5,777 bases of DNA from Pseudolabrys sp. GTDB taxonomy: Bacteria > Pseudomonadota > Alphaproteobacteria > Rhizobiales > Xanthobacteraceae. Made by a program: the position numbers and the translations under genes. This document shows, piece after piece, positions 5,427 through 5,777 of the stretch. Every line of letters starts with the position of its first letter. Position 1 is the stretch's first letter. Location of the stretch: NCBI GenBank assembly GCA_029945495.1, contig JAQSCR010000015.1, positions 1-5,777 of the forward strand. The letters are read 5' to 3'. The notes beneath the pieces were generated by a model. The model ran no database searches. It had not been told where the DNA came from and saw only the letters and a list, made by a program, of their open reading frames with translations.

Positions 5427-5480
5427 CTCGGCTGTTTGTGGCCATCAGCTCACTGTTCTGACGTCTGATGTTGCTACAAA

Positions 5481-5513
5481 GCGGACGTGACCTGGACATC
5501 GGGAAATGTCCGC
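5481..5513. repeat. Overlapping alternative hairpins after the OsmC gene
   Basis: GGACAT (5494-5499) pairs with ATGTCC (5506-5511) around CGGGAA; alternatively GCGGAC (5481-5486) pairs with GTCCGC (5508-5513). The two share the same right arm and cannot form together. No T-run follows, so a standard terminator is not supported. The surrounding 5427-5621 has no gene I can support. Confidence 0.4.
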
Positions 5514-5621
5514 AAATGAGCCATATCTGATTTAGGTCAACTGCCGGAATACCATTGCTGCTGGCCCATGTGGCGGCTAAGAAGGCAGCGGGGCGCGTCG
5601 GAAACTCGACCTATGCTTGCC

Positions 5622-5777
5622 ATGAACAATCATCTTTTTCTTCTTCTCAATGCCCCGGCGGGTGCTTCTCCGGCCCTTGTGTATGTGGCCTGTTAATCGG
5701 CGCTGAACTCGGTCCCTTGAACTAACGGCGACAATTCCTTGTCGCAACTGACCGAATCTGCGTTGGTGTGGGGTCAC
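5622..5777 (+). pseudogene. Possible decayed PAP2-phosphatase-like (BcrC-type) N-terminus, cut by right edge
   Basis: An ATG at 5622 opens 24 codons (MNNHLFLLLNAPAGASPALV...) to a stop at 5694. This resembles the usual start of PAP2-family membrane phosphatases, which often begin with a short leader and FLLLNAPA. In another frame the next bases read LLIGAELGPLN, a TAA at 5723, then RRQFLVAT and CVGVG, which resemble the continuation of that family (second segment, RR, next helix). Together they suggest a broken gene with at least one shift, one stop and lost bases. The match rests on memory of the family and on short stretches of low-complexity hydrophobic sequence. No clear ribosome site precedes the ATG. 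It could instead be non-coding. Confidence 0.3.

Noticed and set aside
5577..5777. Minus-strand open frame at the right edge
   Set aside because: Starts at the window end, is Arg/Lys-rich with KKKKK from a T/C-rich stretch, and resembles no protein I know; the plus strand is more protein-like.

Overview
The window looks like a piece of an alphaproteobacterial chromosome, most likely Hyphomicrobiales near Bradyrhizobium, Rhodopseudomonas or Afipia. The grounds are moderately high GC, the style of the small secreted proteins, and an ECF sigma factor paired with an NrsF/DUF1109-type membrane anti-sigma factor. The genus is inference. I found no rRNA, tRNA, CRISPR array, insertion sequence or phage gene.

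Layout, left to right. On the minus strand are an exported thioredoxin (1-325, cut by the left edge), a Tat-type exported TlpA/ResA-like thioredoxin (444-1094) and an 80-residue secreted protein of unknown function (1305-1547). Divergent from these, on the plus strand, are an ECF sigma factor (1683-2249) overlapping its six-helix anti-sigma factor (2246-2935), then a methionine-rich four-helix membrane protein of the DUF6789 type (3113-3571) and a frameshifted peroxiredoxin-like gene (3593-4109). Next come a type II (S)-2-haloacid dehalogenase (4212-4901) and an OsmC-family thiol peroxidase (4962-5426). The last 351 bases hold no intact gene. They contain a hairpin and what may be a decayed PAP2-phosphatase-like fragment (from 5622).

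The main result is a repeated two-part motif, GTAAC(C/T)-N16-CGAA(A/T), found four times with identical spacing. It lies ahead of the thioredoxin (382-409, minus), ahead of the small secreted protein (1596-1623, minus), ahead of the DUF6789-peroxiredoxin pair (2995-3022, plus), and inside the sigma gene upstream of the anti-sigma gene (2013-2040, plus). A weaker relative, GGAACG-N16-CGAAAA, sits ahead of the haloacid dehalogenase (4139-4166). The motif matches the general form of ECF promoters and, as I recall it, that reported for SigF of Caulobacter. The simplest reading is a compact, self-contained envelope redox-stress regulon: the ECF sigma factor activates an exported thioredoxin, a small secreted protein, a Met-rich membrane protein and a peroxiredoxin, and possibly its own anti-sigma factor.

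Three departures stand out. The anti-sigma factor appears to lack the second of the two cysteines known to matter in its family, having His in that place. The exported thioredoxin has Ser where the cis-proline normally is. The peroxiredoxin reading frame is broken just after its CxxC-like motif.
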